Shown: positions 29,744-39,978 of the stretch, piece by piece | Position numbering within the stretch: position 1 is the stretch's first letter | How the letters are laid out: each line of letters starts with the position of its first letter | Source: Prochlorococcus marinus str. AS9601 | GTDB taxonomy: Bacteria; Cyanobacteriota; Cyanobacteriia; PCC-6307; Cyanobiaceae | Reading direction: 5' to 3' | Assembly (NCBI RefSeq): GCF_000015645.1 | Contig: NC_008816.1 | Location: 1,488,001-1,552,000 of the forward strand | Length of the DNA: 64,000 bases | The notes under the pieces: generated by a model | What the model saw: only the letters and a program-made list of their open reading frames with translations | Databases searched by the model: none | What the model was told of the DNA's origin: nothing | Made by a program: the position numbers and the translations under genes

Positions 29744-31264
29744 TTATTTATCCAAACAGGCTAGTGCTTTTAGTATTCCCTTTGCTTTATTTATCGTCTC
29801 TTGATATTCATTTTCAGGAAAAGAATCAGCAACTATTCCAGCTCCTGCTTGCACTGAAACATCATATTTCCCATCTATTGAGGGTTTTACTATCATAGTT
29901 CTTATTGTAATTGCTGTATTTAATGCGCCATTAATATCAATAGATCCGTATACACCTGCATAAGGTCCTCTAGCATCTTTTTCAAAGTGCTTAATCAATT
30001 GCATAGCTCTTATTTTTGGAGCGCCAGTTACTGTCCCAGCGGGAAAGGATGCTTTGAGCAAATCCCATACATCAGCATTATTTTTTAAGATTCCCTCAAC
30101 TTGACTGACTATATGCATAACATGTGAATATTTCTCAATAACCATTAAATCCTTGACCTTGACAGTACCAATTTCACAAACTCTTCCAAGATCATTTCTC
30201 CCAAGATCAATTAGCATTACATGCTCAGCTATCTCTTTTGGATCTTTTAATAATTCCTTTTCTAATTCCAAGTCTTGCTGATTATCAATACCTCTAGGTC
30301 TAGTGCCAGCTATTGGTCTTAAGCTTGCAACGATCTGACTATTTTTATTTTTTTCTGCTTTAACCATGACTTCAGGACTTGAACCTATCAGATACCATGA
30401 GCCAAAATCAAAAAATGACATGTATGGAGATGGATTAACCATTCTCAGACTTCTATATAAATTAAAGGGATCATTATTGACTTGAGTTTGGAATCTCTGA
30501 CTAATAACTATTTGGAAGATATCTCCCTTTCTTATATATTCTTTTGCAGAGAGAACTGCATCCTCAAAATCTTTTTTCTCCCAATTACTTTCTAGATCTA
30601 AATTCAAATTCTCATTTTCATTCCAATCTAAAAACTCATTTTCTTTTAGAGGAACTCTCATTAAATTTCTAGTTTTCTTAATTCTAGAAATTGAGTTTAG
30701 GTACAACAGTTCAATTTCGCACTCTTTTGTAGAAGTTGTATCTGCATAAACCACTGCAGTAATACATCTTTTTATTTGATCAAAAACAACTATCTGATCA
30801 AAAAACATCCAGGAACCATAAGGGATATTGTTTTCTAATTTTTCATTTATTGGAACGCTTGGTTCTATTCGATTTATTAATTCATAACCCCAAGAGCCAT
30901 ATAACTGTCCAATTGAGGGTAATTCATCAAGCGTGGTTGACTTGTATTCGTTTGTCCAACTTCTCAAAATATCAAAAGGATCACCTTTATGTGTTTCAGT
31001 TTTGCCATTATTCCAAGTTTTAATTATTTCTTCTCCATAACAAACGGCTTCCCAAAGAGGTTGAGTAGCAACAATACTCCACCTACCCAAATTCTCGCCA
31101 CCCTCAACAGATTCAAGAAAAACACCATGGGAATCTTTTGAAGATAATTTTAACCAAGTCGATAATGGAGTCTCTAAATCTGCTGGCCAAGTTTCAACTA
31201 TAGGTATAAAGTTTTTACCTTCTTTGTAAGCCTTTAAAAAACTATCTTTTTGTGAGCTGATCAT
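29744..31264 (-). CDS. trpE: anthranilate synthase component I
   Basis: Converts chorismate to anthranilate with the TrpG glutaminase. The 506-residue product has the N-terminal [15 protein letters not shown], with the tryptophan-binding LES motif of TrpE as opposed to PabB. The chorismate-binding core has [39 protein letters not shown] and the [10 protein letters not shown] block. Length is normal. Feedback by tryptophan is expected from the motif. trpG is not adjacent. psaD lies 59 bases upstream on the coding strand's far side, i.e. at lower-strand downstream position. Confidence 0.93.
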   Translation of the reverse strand: MISSQKDSFLKAYKEGKNFIPIVETWPADLETPLSTWLKLSSKDSHGVFLESVEGGENLGRWSIVATQPLWEAVCYGEEIIKTWNNGKTETHKGDPFDILRSWTNEYKSTTLDELPSIGQLYGSWGYELINRIEPSVPINEKLENNIPYGSWMFFDQIVVFDQIKRCITAVVYADTTSTKECEIELLYLNSISRIKKTRNLMRVPLKENEFLDWNENENLNLDLESNWEKKDFEDAVLSAKEYIRKGDIFQIVISQRFQTQVNNDPFNLYRSLRMVNPSPYMSFFDFGSWYLIGSSPEVMVKAEKNKNSQIVASLRPIAGTRPRGIDNQQDLELEKELLKDPKEIAEHVMLIDLGRNDLGRVCEIGTVKVKDLMVIEKYSHVMHIVSQVEGILKNNADVWDLLKASFPAGTVTGAPKIRAMQLIKHFEKDARGPYAGVYGSIDINGALNTAITIRTMIVKPSIDGKYDVSVQAGAGIVADSFPENEYQETINKAKGILKALACLDK

Positions 31265-31323
31265 ATTAATAATGTCAGCCCAAATTATAATTATTTTCTT
31301 CTTTTATATCAACTTTAAAGAAG

Positions 31324-31746
31324 TTAATCAAAAGTATTCTTAGTTGTAAATTTCAAACCAGCTGGATTAGGGTTCTCACCTATTCTTCTAGGATTATGAC
31401 CTACTTTCTCTCTGCCTTCATTTACTTTTTCAGGGAAAACACCATCCTTGGGGTGTAAAAATTCAATATCGCCACCTGGGAAAATGCGGTAGATTTTAAA
31501 ATCTTCAATTCTTGGTTTGAAAGCTCTTAATTGTGTCCCTAATGCAAGACATTGTTCTTTTCTAGCAAAGTACATTAAATTATCACCTTCATGCATTAAG
31601 GCCGCTCCGCCGGTAGGCAATTCAAATGCTTGTTCCTTGGAACTTTTCCATACAATTGCATATTTTTCTTCGGTTTCTGCTGAGTTTAATAAACCCCCAG
31701 TACTTCCTATATGCTTTGGAAATTGACCAACTAAAGTTTCAGTCAT
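31324..31746 (-). CDS. psaD: photosystem I subunit II (PsaD)
   Basis: PsaD is the stromal/cytoplasmic subunit that docks ferredoxin on photosystem I and stabilises PsaC. The 140-residue product has FGRT-region equivalent [12 protein letters not shown], then [34 protein letters not shown] and the C-terminal [20 protein letters not shown] and [14 protein letters not shown], all highly conserved. Complete. It lies upstream of trpE on the minus strand with a 59-bp spacer that probably carries the trpE promoter; high psaD transcription may read through. Confidence 0.98.
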   Translation of the reverse strand: MTETLVGQFPKHIGSTGGLLNSAETEEKYAIVWKSSKEQAFELPTGGAALMHEGDNLMYFARKEQCLALGTQLRAFKPRIEDFKIYRIFPGGDIEFLHPKDGVFPEKVNEGREKVGHNPRRIGENPNPAGLKFTTKNTFD

Positions 31747-31857
31747 CCTAGATTTTGAGTTATTTCTAATAAGAAACTAGCATTCATATTTTGCAAAATT
31801 CAAAATTCATAGCAAATTTTCTACATTATTTAATATATGGAAAACTTGTTTCTCATT

Positions 31858-33222
31858 TTATTTTGAATCTGAAATCGGAAAAAATACTGTCAAACCTGTA
31901 TCACGTCTTTGTGTAACATGCCCTCCTAGACTAGCTAACAACTTTTGAGTGGCATTTTGACTAAGTTGTAAACTTCCAGTTTGAGGGTTCCAATTTAAAA
32001 CAGGGCCAATATCAGAACCGTTATCTTTTTTTAGATTTTCATTTTGATTGTTATCTAATTTTTGTACTTTGAGTTGAAGTTTGAGTTTTTGACCAGCTGG
32101 TCTTAATTCTAAAATTAATGTACTACCTTCTTTTAATCCTCTAGTATTTTTATCAATTAATCCTCTTAACATTAATTCTAATTTTTCAGAATCACTCAAA
32201 ATTTGTGGAAGTTGTTTAGGGATATCTATCTTCAAAGAAATACCACGTCGGTTTAATTGTTTATTCCATAAAGGAGAAAGCTTTTTGAAAATTTCGGCTA
32301 AATTAATTTTCGCCAAGTTATTCAATGATGGCAATTCATTACCAACTAATTCTGCTGCATTAAAGATTAAACCAAACCTATCAATTTGTTCATTACATTC
32401 ATTATCTATTTGAATTAAACGATTTCTCATTGATTCATCCATTTTATATTTTTTTAAAGTAGAACTTATTAAGGTTCTTATTGTTGTCAAAGGAGTTCTT
32501 ACTTCATGAGATATTGCACGTAATAATTTTGCTTCAGTTATTTGCACATTTTTTTCATCATTATTCACAGAATTCTGTATATTGTGATTTGGCGTGAAAT
32601 TTGCTAATTTTGCCGATAATATTGGCCAAAATAATTTTTCAAATTGATTATTAACATTAAGATTGCCTAAGTTATTAATTGCATTACGAAATTTTACTCC
32701 TTCCTCATAATTTTCTTGATTTAATTTTGCATGCATTAATTCAATTGAAAGTTTAAGGCTCTCTTCATCACACTTCATTAATAGAATTTTCTTATCTTTT
32801 TCTCCTACAATTGATAATACGCATTGAAAATTTGGAGTGATTATCATCAAAAAAGGTTCATAGCCATCTTCTTGACAAAGGTTTAAAACTTTATAATTAC
32901 TAATTAAATCGAAATCGTTTTTTATCTTTTCTGAATTATTGACTGGTAAAAAACCTGCATTCTCATTTTGAAAGTATGGAAACCCCTCAGGAGACCAAAG
33001 CCATCCATGAAGTTGATTTAAAAATTTTTTATCATTAAAGGCTGGCAAAGGCGAGGCAACCCATATCCCCCCCTGTTTATAATTCTGATAAAGGAAATCT
33101 TTTTGAATAACTTCTAAAGAAGCCCACCACATTCTTCTGGATGTATCATCATCCACATATATTTTTTTAACTCCTTTAATCAAAAGCTCTTGAATTTTTT
33201 TTATGGTTATTTGTGATTTCAT
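31858..33222 (-). CDS. divergent sensor histidine kinase
   Basis: A 454-residue soluble two-component kinase. The H-box is LLRAISHEVRTPLTTIRTL with His239. The N-terminal half (about 1-200) has no membrane span, and residues 110-170 (EPFLMIITPNFQCVLSIVG) look like a DICT-type sensor domain. The catalytic domain is diverged: the N-box is GLIDKNTRGL and the G1 region reads KDNGSDIGPVL, so the usual NLLxNA and DNGPGI are not intact. The ATG overlaps the rodA stop by one base; a TTG one codon upstream is also possible. No response regulator is adjacent. Confidence 0.8.
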   Translation of the reverse strand: MKSQITIKKIQELLIKGVKKIYVDDDTSRRMWWASLEVIQKDFLYQNYKQGGIWVASPLPAFNDKKFLNQLHGWLWSPEGFPYFQNENAGFLPVNNSEKIKNDFDLISNYKVLNLCQEDGYEPFLMIITPNFQCVLSIVGEKDKKILLMKCDEESLKLSIELMHAKLNQENYEEGVKFRNAINNLGNLNVNNQFEKLFWPILSAKLANFTPNHNIQNSVNNDEKNVQITEAKLLRAISHEVRTPLTTIRTLISSTLKKYKMDESMRNRLIQIDNECNEQIDRFGLIFNAAELVGNELPSLNNLAKINLAEIFKKLSPLWNKQLNRRGISLKIDIPKQLPQILSDSEKLELMLRGLIDKNTRGLKEGSTLILELRPAGQKLKLQLKVQKLDNNQNENLKKDNGSDIGPVLNWNPQTGSLQLSQNATQKLLASLGGHVTQRRDTGLTVFFPISDSK

Positions 33223-34493
33223 CAAATTCTTAGTGATCTAGAACGTTTTAATATAGATAAAACAAATCCAATGGATATAAAATTGGTCACCAATGACGTT
33301 CGACCATAGCTCATAAAAGGAAGGGGGATTCCAGTAACTGGTCCTAATCCAATAGTCATAAATAAGTTAATAATTATTTGGAACAAAAAAGTTGAGGCTA
33401 TTCCAATAACAATTAGAGATTCAAAGTTAGTCCTGGCAATTGTTGCAGTATTAATAAGTTTTTTTATCAAAAAAAAGAACAAAAATAAAACTACTATGCA
33501 CCCCACAAAACCCAATTCTTCGCCTAAAGCACTGAATATAAAATCAGTATGTTGTTCTGGTATAAATTGCAAATTAGTCAGCTTACCTTTTAGCAAACCA
33601 GTACCAAATAATCCTCCAGAACCAATTGCAATTTGACTCTGTATCAAATGATATCCACCACCTAATGGATCTCTATTTGGATCTAAAAATAAAACTAATC
33701 TATCTTTTTGATATTCTTTTAAGCCATATTGCCACAAAAATGGTGTCAATTTTGCCACTAATAAATGAAAAGAAATCGCGATAGCAGGAAAAATAATTTT
33801 CTTTCTCGAAGATCTATAAGCAAGATATCCTATAAATGGAATCCAGAAAACAAGAAGATTTGGTAAGGTCAAATACAATATAGAAGTGACAAGACAAAAT
33901 ACTAATAACAAAATCCACTCTATGGGCATTTGCGACCAGTAGAGCATCACACCTGTCAAAACAATTAAAACTAAAGAGGTACCTAAGTCCGGCTGAAAGA
34001 AAACCAATAACCAAGGAATAACTACTACTAATAAGGGCAAAATTAAGTCCCTTATTGTGCAAATTATTTTTTTGTCGAGTACTAAAGCAAGAGTTAATAC
34101 AGTACTTAGTTTAGCTACTTCTGAAGGCTGAAAAGAAAAGATACCCAAGTTTAACCACCTTTGAGCTCCAGAAACTGATATCCCAAAGAAATATATTAGT
34201 AATAAGGATATTAAAGTACACAAATAAAATGGTACTAAGTACTTTCTTAGTCTCTCTAACGGTATATAAGAAATAAAAAATGCTAAAAAATAACCTAAAA
34301 AACCAGTAAAAATATGACTCAAATAATTCGATACTAAAAAATCACCCTGAATACTTTTTATTAATAAACCCGAAATAATAACCAAAAACAGAGGAATTAT
34401 AAGTAGTGGAGAAAATAAAAAACCTCTCTTAAAGTTTTCTTTTTTTGGGAAAAATCCTCTCTTATTTAATAAAGAAATTCTCCTAAACATCAA
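33222..34493 (-). CDS. rodA: rod-shape-determining protein RodA (SEDS family)
   Basis: RodA is the SEDS peptidoglycan polymerase of the elongation machinery, working with a class B PBP in the plasma membrane. The 423-residue protein has about ten hydrophobic segments. Conserved pieces are SGAQRWLNLGIFSFQPSEVAKL, FFQPDLGTSLVL and the C-terminal LPFMSYGRTSLVTNF. It directly follows mrp and overlaps the histidine kinase by one base, giving an mrp-rodA-kinase operon. Confidence 0.94.
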   Translation of the reverse strand: MMFRRISLLNKRGFFPKKENFKRGFLFSPLLIIPLFLVIISGLLIKSIQGDFLVSNYLSHIFTGFLGYFLAFFISYIPLERLRKYLVPFYLCTLISLLLIYFFGISVSGAQRWLNLGIFSFQPSEVAKLSTVLTLALVLDKKIICTIRDLILPLLVVVIPWLLVFFQPDLGTSLVLIVLTGVMLYWSQMPIEWILLLVFCLVTSILYLTLPNLLVFWIPFIGYLAYRSSRKKIIFPAIAISFHLLVAKLTPFLWQYGLKEYQKDRLVLFLDPNRDPLGGGYHLIQSQIAIGSGGLFGTGLLKGKLTNLQFIPEQHTDFIFSALGEELGFVGCIVVLFLFFFLIKKLINTATIARTNFESLIVIGIASTFLFQIIINLFMTIGLGPVTGIPLPFMSYGRTSLVTNFISIGFVLSILKRSRSLRI

Positions 34494-35564
34494 TTATCTA
34501 TTAACAAATTGACTCTTAATTAATTGAGCTAAATTACTAAAAGCAATAGAACTATTTTTATTGGGCTGGCTTATTGATATTGGTACACCCCTATTGCTTT
34601 CATCAACGAGAGGCATTTCAATAGGAATTTGGGCTAATAATGGCAAATCATTTTCTTTAGCTAATATTTTACCTCCACCCTTACCAAAAATTTCATATTT
34701 TTTACTTGGCATATCCGGCGGAATAAATACTGACATATTTTCTACAATTCCCAGTAACGGCACTCCAAGTTGTTTGAACATTGCTAATCCCCTCCTTGCA
34801 TCTTGCAAAGATACTTGTTGAGGAGTGGTGACAACAATAGCTCCAGTTATAGGAACAGATTGAGAAAGAGATATTTGAGCATCTCCCGTTCCTGGAGGCA
34901 AGTCAATAACCAGAAAATCAAGATTATTCCACTCAACTTGGTACAAAAATTGTCGAATAATACTATTAAGCATTGGTCCTCTCCATATAACTGGCTGACC
35001 TTCTTCTATGAGAAAACCCATGGATACCAATGAAATTCCATATTTATATATTGGTATTAACCTTTGATCACTGCCACTACCTTCTGTAACCTTTGGATTC
35101 TGTTCGGCAACTCCCATCATTGAGGGAGTATTAGGTCCATATATATCGGCATCCAGCAAACCAGTTTTTAAACCTAATTTAGCTAGAGAACAAGCGAGAT
35201 TAACTGCAATGGTACTTTTTCCAACTCCACCTTTACCACTACTAACAGCTATGATATGCCGAATCCCATCAATCATCTGCAACTCAGGCACTTTACTTTG
35301 ATTTTGAGATTCTGTTTTGGAAGGATTATTATCTATTTCTATTTGAACATCATTAATATCTTCAAAATCCAGTAGTACCCTTCTAACCTCTTGTACAATT
35401 CTATCTCTTTGAGAATTTGCAAACGATGGTAATGATAATGTTACGATTACTCTCGGTATAGTTACTCTTACATTTTTAATCCAAGCTAATTCAATTACAT
35501 TTTTCTTTGATCCAGCATCTAGAACTTTTTGTAAAGCTAAATTCGCATCTTCTATTGTGGTCAT
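34494..35564 (-). CDS. mrp: Mrp/ApbC-type iron-sulfur carrier ATPase
   Basis: A P-loop ATPase of the Mrp/NBP35 family that carries iron-sulfur clusters to target proteins. Residues 1-75 form the MIP18/DUF59 domain; the deviant Walker A is SSGKGGVGKSTIA (KGGVGKST at 111-118), followed by DADIYGPNTPSMMG and DLPPGTGDAQ. The CxxC pair that often follows ENMS is replaced here (ENMSVFIPPDMPSKK), so the cluster would have to bind otherwise. Length 356 is normal for cyanobacteria. It is divergent from hemF. Confidence 0.9.
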   Translation of the reverse strand: MTTIEDANLALQKVLDAGSKKNVIELAWIKNVRVTIPRVIVTLSLPSFANSQRDRIVQEVRRVLLDFEDINDVQIEIDNNPSKTESQNQSKVPELQMIDGIRHIIAVSSGKGGVGKSTIAVNLACSLAKLGLKTGLLDADIYGPNTPSMMGVAEQNPKVTEGSGSDQRLIPIYKYGISLVSMGFLIEEGQPVIWRGPMLNSIIRQFLYQVEWNNLDFLVIDLPPGTGDAQISLSQSVPITGAIVVTTPQQVSLQDARRGLAMFKQLGVPLLGIVENMSVFIPPDMPSKKYEIFGKGGGKILAKENDLPLLAQIPIEMPLVDESNRGVPISISQPNKNSSIAFSNLAQLIKSQFVNR

Positions 35565-35723
35565 TAAATTTTTAAATATTTTGACAAGGTAGTCGACTGT
35601 TTAAAAGATTAAGAACTATGTCGAACTATCAAATAATAGGCAATAAGGTCCCCCTAAGAGAAATTATAAAGAGAAACTTATAATTAACCAAAAAATTTTT
35701 TTTCTTCAAGATTTACTAAATAC

Positions 35724-36752
35724 ATGTTGAAAGAACCTCCTAAAAACTCGAGAGAAAAAACTAAAAATCTCTTATTAACTCTACAAGACAAAATTTGTTC
35801 AGGACTTGAAAATGTAGATGGAAAAGGAAAATTTACAGAGGAATCCTGGCTAAGAGACGAAGGTGGCGGTGGAAGATCTAGAGTATTGAAAAATGGTTCT
35901 ATTTTTGAGCAAGCAGGCGTAAATTTCTCGGAAGTACAAGGAAAAGAATTACCTCAATCTATAATCTCTCAAAGGCCCGAAGCAAAAGGTCATGAATGGT
36001 TTGCTACGGGAACTTCTATGGTTTTGCATCCTAAGAATCCCTATATTCCCACAGTTCATCTGAATTATCGATATTTCGAAGCTGGTCCTGTTTGGTGGTT
36101 TGGAGGAGGTGCAGACTTAACCCCTTTTTATCCTTATCTTTCTGATGTAAGGAATTTTCATAATGAGCATAAAAAAGCTTGTGAGAAAGTTGATCAAGAT
36201 TTGCATAAAGTTTTCAAACCATGGTGTGATGAATATTTCTTCTTGAAACATAGAAATGAATCTAGAGGTATAGGAGGTATTTTTTATGATTATCAAGATG
36301 GTTCAGGAAATATTTATAGAGGAAATAATAAAAATGGAGAAGCATCAAAAGCTTCACAAAATGTTGGCAGATCTAATTTAAATTGGGATAATTTATTTTC
36401 TTTAGCAGAAAACTGTGGGCAGGCATTCCTACCTTCATATTTGCCCATTATTGAAAAAAGAGCTTCTCAAAAATATTCACCGAAAGAAAGAGAATTCCAG
36501 CTATATCGAAGAGGTAGATATGTCGAATTCAATTTAGTTTGGGATAGAGGGACGATTTTTGGGCTACAAACAAATGGCAGAACTGAATCTATATTAATGT
36601 CCTTACCGCCTTTAGCTAGATGGGAATATGGATATAAAGCTAAAAATGGCTCTCGAGAGGAATTTCTCACATCAATTTTTACAAAACCCCAAGATTGGTT
36701 TAATGATAAAGAGTTAGAAAAATTCTGTATGGAGAATAATATTTTTGATTAA
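35724..36752 (+). CDS. hemF: coproporphyrinogen III oxidase, oxygen-dependent
   Basis: Oxidatively decarboxylates two propionates of coproporphyrinogen III in heme and chlorophyll synthesis, using O2. The 342-residue product has SVVLHP-type [42 protein letters not shown], the [11 protein letters not shown] block and the C-terminal [20 protein letters not shown]. All these are conserved in HemF. Single-gene unit, divergent from mrp, with a 159-bp upstream region. Confidence 0.97.
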   Translation: MLKEPPKNSREKTKNLLLTLQDKICSGLENVDGKGKFTEESWLRDEGGGGRSRVLKNGSIFEQAGVNFSEVQGKELPQSIISQRPEAKGHEWFATGTSMVLHPKNPYIPTVHLNYRYFEAGPVWWFGGGADLTPFYPYLSDVRNFHNEHKKACEKVDQDLHKVFKPWCDEYFFLKHRNESRGIGGIFYDYQDGSGNIYRGNNKNGEASKASQNVGRSNLNWDNLFSLAENCGQAFLPSYLPIIEKRASQKYSPKEREFQLYRRGRYVEFNLVWDRGTIFGLQTNGRTESILMSLPPLARWEYGYKAKNGSREEFLTSIFTKPQDWFNDKELEKFCMENNIFD

Positions 36753-36780
36753 AAATTATCAAATAAAATTTTCAAGTATC

Positions 36781-37338
36781 TTAAATAGGTGTTTTAAATA
36801 AAGAACCGTCACTTTTCAATTGAAGTTTTTCTCCGAGTTCATTTTCTAAAGAGATTAATTCATCCCTATGGGCTCTAAGTCTCATAAAAGTTGAATCATT
36901 TTCATTTTCATTTAGCAACCTTAATTCAAATTTCTCCTCTCTAGCTGATTTTTTAAAGTAAACAATTCCAGACAAAGGGCCACCAATTAATCCCAAAAGA
37001 ATAGGCCACCAACCTAATTCGGGATATATTTGAATAATTACTAATCCCAAAGCACAAGAACCAAAACCGCCAAGAAAACCTAAAAAAATTGCTAAAAATT
37101 TACTAGAAACAACTTGACCCTTAAATATTAAAATTCTTTGTTCAAAATCTCCTCCTGTTTGCTTCCATCCCCTCAAATTAAGCCATTCACATAAACCATT
37201 TAAAACCTTAATTGGCTTCTGAGAAGATGAAATCTCAACGATGGTTGTTCTATCTTTACTGGAAGCCCTAAGAAAAAAAAATAATCCTATGGCTAAGAGA
37301 ATTGTCAGCAATAATGTAGAATTTAAGGAATATGACAT
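36781..37338 (-). CDS. CCB1-like cofactor assembly of complex C protein
   Basis: A 185-residue membrane protein resembling the CCB1 (DUF3529) family, which in chloroplasts takes part in attaching heme ci to cytochrome b6. The N-terminus has a helix (STLLLTILLAIGLFFFLRAS) with the conserved FFLRASSKDRT ending. A second pair of helices follows (FLAIFLGFLGGFGSCALGLVII and GWWPILLGLIGGPLSGIVYF), then a charged cytoplasmic tail. The assignment rests on pattern resemblance, and function is by homology. It converges with hemF (28 bases apart). Confidence 0.65.
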   Translation of the reverse strand: MSYSLNSTLLLTILLAIGLFFFLRASSKDRTTIVEISSSQKPIKVLNGLCEWLNLRGWKQTGGDFEQRILIFKGQVVSSKFLAIFLGFLGGFGSCALGLVIIQIYPELGWWPILLGLIGGPLSGIVYFKKSAREEKFELRLLNENENDSTFMRLRAHRDELISLENELGEKLQLKSDGSLFKTPI

Positions 37339-37501
37339 TAAATAATTTTTTCTAGTAACTCGAGAATAAAAATTAAAGTTACATCTTATTATAATTTTTT
37401 AGAATTGTTCTGTAAAATATTCCCATTAGATAAAAATTCTTAATTAAATAAAATCTTAAGTAATATTCTAAATTTTAAATTACCTTAAAAACTTATTAAA
37501 A

Positions 37502-38137
37502 ATGACTATTGAAAATAAAAATATTGATTTTCTTTATAGCGATTTAACAGTAGATTTATACAATCTTTACAAAAAATCATCGTACCTTGCTATTGACACT
37601 GAAGCAATGGGCTTAATTCATGGAAGAGATAGACTCTGTTTAGTACAAATATGCAATGAATTTAAAAGAACATCCTGTATAAAAATCGAACTTAATACGT
37701 CTTCATCACCTAATTTAAAAGCACTTCTTGAAGATGACAAAATTACTAAAATATTTCACTATGCGAGATTTGATGTAGCAGCTTTAAAATGCAATCTTGA
37801 AATTAATACAAAAAATATTTTTTGTACAAAAATTGCTAGTAAGTTGGCAAGAACTTATACAAATAAACACGGCTTAAAGGATTTAATTAATGAATTGTTA
37901 GGTATAGAACTGGACAAAAGCTCGCAAAGTAGTGATTGGGGTAGCAACGAAGATTTAACAAAAGATCAACTAGATTATGCAGCAAATGATGTTAGATATT
38001 TAATTGAAGCTATGCTTAAATTAAAAGTTATCTTAAAAAGAGAGAATAGATATGAATTAGCTCAAAAATGTTTCGAAACAGTTTCTGTACATGCTGATTT
38101 AGACATACTAAAATTCTCAAATATATTTGAACATTAA
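37502..38137 (+). CDS. RNase D-like 3'-5' exonuclease
   Basis: A 211-residue DEDDy exonuclease domain of the RNase D family. Exo I is AIDTEAMGLIHGRDRL (Asp32, Glu34), Exo II FHYARFDVAAL and Exo III LDYAANDVRYLIEAM with the Tyr and Asp of DEDDy. HRDC domains present in E. coli RNase D are absent, so it is the short form common in cyanobacteria. Likely trims tRNA or other small RNAs. Preceded by an AT-rich 163-bp region without a clear promoter motif. Confidence 0.88.
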   Translation: MTIENKNIDFLYSDLTVDLYNLYKKSSYLAIDTEAMGLIHGRDRLCLVQICNEFKRTSCIKIELNTSSSPNLKALLEDDKITKIFHYARFDVAALKCNLEINTKNIFCTKIASKLARTYTNKHGLKDLINELLGIELDKSSQSSDWGSNEDLTKDQLDYAANDVRYLIEAMLKLKVILKRENRYELAQKCFETVSVHADLDILKFSNIFEH

Positions 38138-38140
38138 GAA

Positions 38141-38407
38141 TCAATCTTCAGTTAAAAAATTATCTTCACCATCAAGAGTTTTCATAAGCTTATCAAGTAT
38201 TCTTGAAGAACTTAGTTGATCTCCATCATTTTTTTGACAAATTTTTAAAACATTTTGAGCAACTTGTATTTTTTCTTGAATAGTTTTCGATCCTTCTTTT
38301 GCAAGTTGAATTTCTACTTTCTTTTTAGCAGAAGATAAGCTTATACTCATAAGTTTTGCAATCTCTGCACAAATTTTTAGATATTGCCGATCATTTATTG
38401 GATACAT
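38141..38407 (-). CDS. conserved hypothetical protein, 88 residues
   Basis: I do not recognise a family. The 88-residue product is soluble, lysine-rich and predicted mainly helical (DRQYLKICAEIAKLMSISLSS then KKKVEIQLAKEG). It has the look of the short cyanobacteria-specific hypotheticals. It converges with the RNase D-like gene three bases away and lies downstream of the LpxB-like gene on the same strand. Confidence 0.65.
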   Translation of the reverse strand: MYPINDRQYLKICAEIAKLMSISLSSAKKKVEIQLAKEGSKTIQEKIQVAQNVLKICQKNDGDQLSSSRILDKLMKTLDGEDNFLTED

Positions 38408-38442
38408 AAAAGAATTAATAATTAATAAGCTAGTGCCATTTA

Positions 38443-39660
38443 CTAAGATAACAAATGAAGGTTTATGGTATCTACGATTTTCTTACTTGCTCCGGCTTCC
38501 CCCATTCTTTTTTTGCCTATTTTTGCTTGTTCTAACCTATAAACTTTTTTTTTCAAAAGTAAACTTAAACGTTTTAAAAGAATTTTTTTGTTCTTGCAAA
38601 CTATAACACTACCGCCCAATAATCTTGATTGCCTTTTTGCAAATGATTTTGTGAATTGTGGTCCAGGTCCCGGTAGAGAGAGAGATGGAATTCCAAGGCC
38701 AGCAATTTGCTCTGTAGCAGTTCCTGCATTAGACAAGCCAACTTCTGCCATATTGGCCCATAAATTGAATTTACCTTTACCAATCACTACATATTGATCT
38801 TTCTTTTTCCATACTGAATCTTCATTAATTAGAAATTTAACTTTACTCTGTTTTATAAAACCATATTTATTTAAATAACTTTCAATTTGAATCACATTTG
38901 CATTAATACTCAAAGGCAAAAGAATAACCAAATCCTTTGATAAATGAAAATCTTGCAAACAATTTAGAAAATTATCAAGATTTTTAAGAGCTTCTGGATA
39001 TCTACTTCCAACTAATAAAATAATCCTTTTAAAAGAAATAATATTTGATATTTTATCGTTTGTTTCATTAACAAAATCCATCATTGGATTACCCAAGTAT
39101 TTTGCATCAATATTTTTCTTATTCAAATTATTAGCTGTAATTTTATCTCTCATAATTAAATTTTTACATCTTGGACATTTCATTAAAAACATTTCCCATG
39201 GATCCCATTCAGAACCTTTCAACTTATGATAAAAATCGCTTAAATCCCAACCTGGCCCACTACTCCAAGTATGATCGCTTTTAGGAGTTCCAATGAAACT
39301 AAATTCGCATTCTGAACTCCAAGCGTATAGTAATGGCAAGAAATCGCCTACTGCGATAATTTTGTAGTTATGTTTTGACTTCTGTTTTACAAGTAGAAAA
39401 TTTCTTAAATTATCGATTAAAAATCCTGCAAACAAATCAAGCACAAATCCCTTCAGACTTTGATTACTAAAACCTCCACTAGGCAACTCTTTTAAAAATC
39501 CTATTTTACGAAAATTCTTTGATTTTATGGAATTAAATACATCTCCATTTCCTACTAAAGGCAAAACTTCGATACTTTTATATTTTATTTTTTTTAGTAA
39601 TCTTTTTATTATTTCCGATGCGATTACATCTTCTCCATGGCCATTGCATATAAATAACAG
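38443..39660 (-). CDS. LpxB-related glycosyltransferase-like protein (non-ATG start)
   Basis: Resembles the cyanobacterial 'lipid-A-disaccharide synthase related' family (GT-B fold). The product opens LLFICNGHGEDVIASEIIKR, then SGPGWDLSDFYHKLKGSEWD, GNPMMDFVNE, IILLVGSRYPEA and a C-terminal AEVGLSNAGTATEQIAGLGIPSL, which corresponds to the sugar-nucleotide site. There is no ATG/GTG/TTG between the tRNA-Cys antisense and this conserved start. A CTG at 39660 has AAGAGG nine bases upstream, and ATT at 39702 is another option. The frame stays open through the tRNA antisense, which I do not accept as coding. Confidence 0.75.
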   Translation of the reverse strand: MLFICNGHGEDVIASEIIKRLLKKIKYKSIEVLPLVGNGDVFNSIKSKNFRKIGFLKELPSGGFSNQSLKGFVLDLFAGFLIDNLRNFLLVKQKSKHNYKIIAVGDFLPLLYAWSSECEFSFIGTPKSDHTWSSGPGWDLSDFYHKLKGSEWDPWEMFLMKCPRCKNLIMRDKITANNLNKKNIDAKYLGNPMMDFVNETNDKISNIISFKRIILLVGSRYPEALKNLDNFLNCLQDFHLSKDLVILLPLSINANVIQIESYLNKYGFIKQSKVKFLINEDSVWKKKDQYVVIGKGKFNLWANMAEVGLSNAGTATEQIAGLGIPSLSLPGPGPQFTKSFAKRQSRLLGGSVIVCKNKKILLKRLSLLLKKKVYRLEQAKIGKKRMGEAGASKKIVDTINLHLLS

Positions 39661-39714
39661 AGAATGATGCCTCTTACTGTTAAGATCATAAGAAGACTTA
39701 ATTGAATCTTTTTC

Positions 39715-39785
39715 GGCGGCATGGCCAAGTGGTAAGGCAGAGGATTGCAAATCCTTTATCCCCAGTTCGAATCTGGGTGCCGCCT
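39715..39785 (+). tRNA. tRNA-Cys (anticodon GCA)
   Basis: A 71-base cloverleaf: acceptor GGCGGCA pairs with TGCCGCC, anticodon stem AGGAT-like GAGGA/TCCTT encloses TTGCAAA with anticodon GCA, and the T-arm is CCCAGTTCGAATCTGGG. It lies on the strand opposite the LpxB-like gene. Its T-arm sequence TTCGAATCTGGGT recurs at 41561, beyond the polysaccharide-export gene. Confidence 0.96.
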
Positions 39786-39978
39786 TCTTCAATTTTGAAA
39801 TCATTTTTACTGTTATCCTTTCCAGCACAGTAAGTTTTGAAAAACGATTATACATCAATAAGCAAATTTAGTTGACAGCAAGTATAAAGCGATTTTTATA
39901 GATTTTAAATCAACTAATACTAGTATCCTATTTCTGCCTAAAAAATCAAAATAATTAGACTTACAATAAAATTCTTAA

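Noticed and set aside
39661-39858. Open frame upstream of the LpxB-like gene running through the tRNA-Cys antisense (would give a 471-residue protein)
   Set aside because: The added residues (for example KAAPRFELGIKDLQ) are just the antisense translation of a tRNA, a common false extension, and no family member has them.
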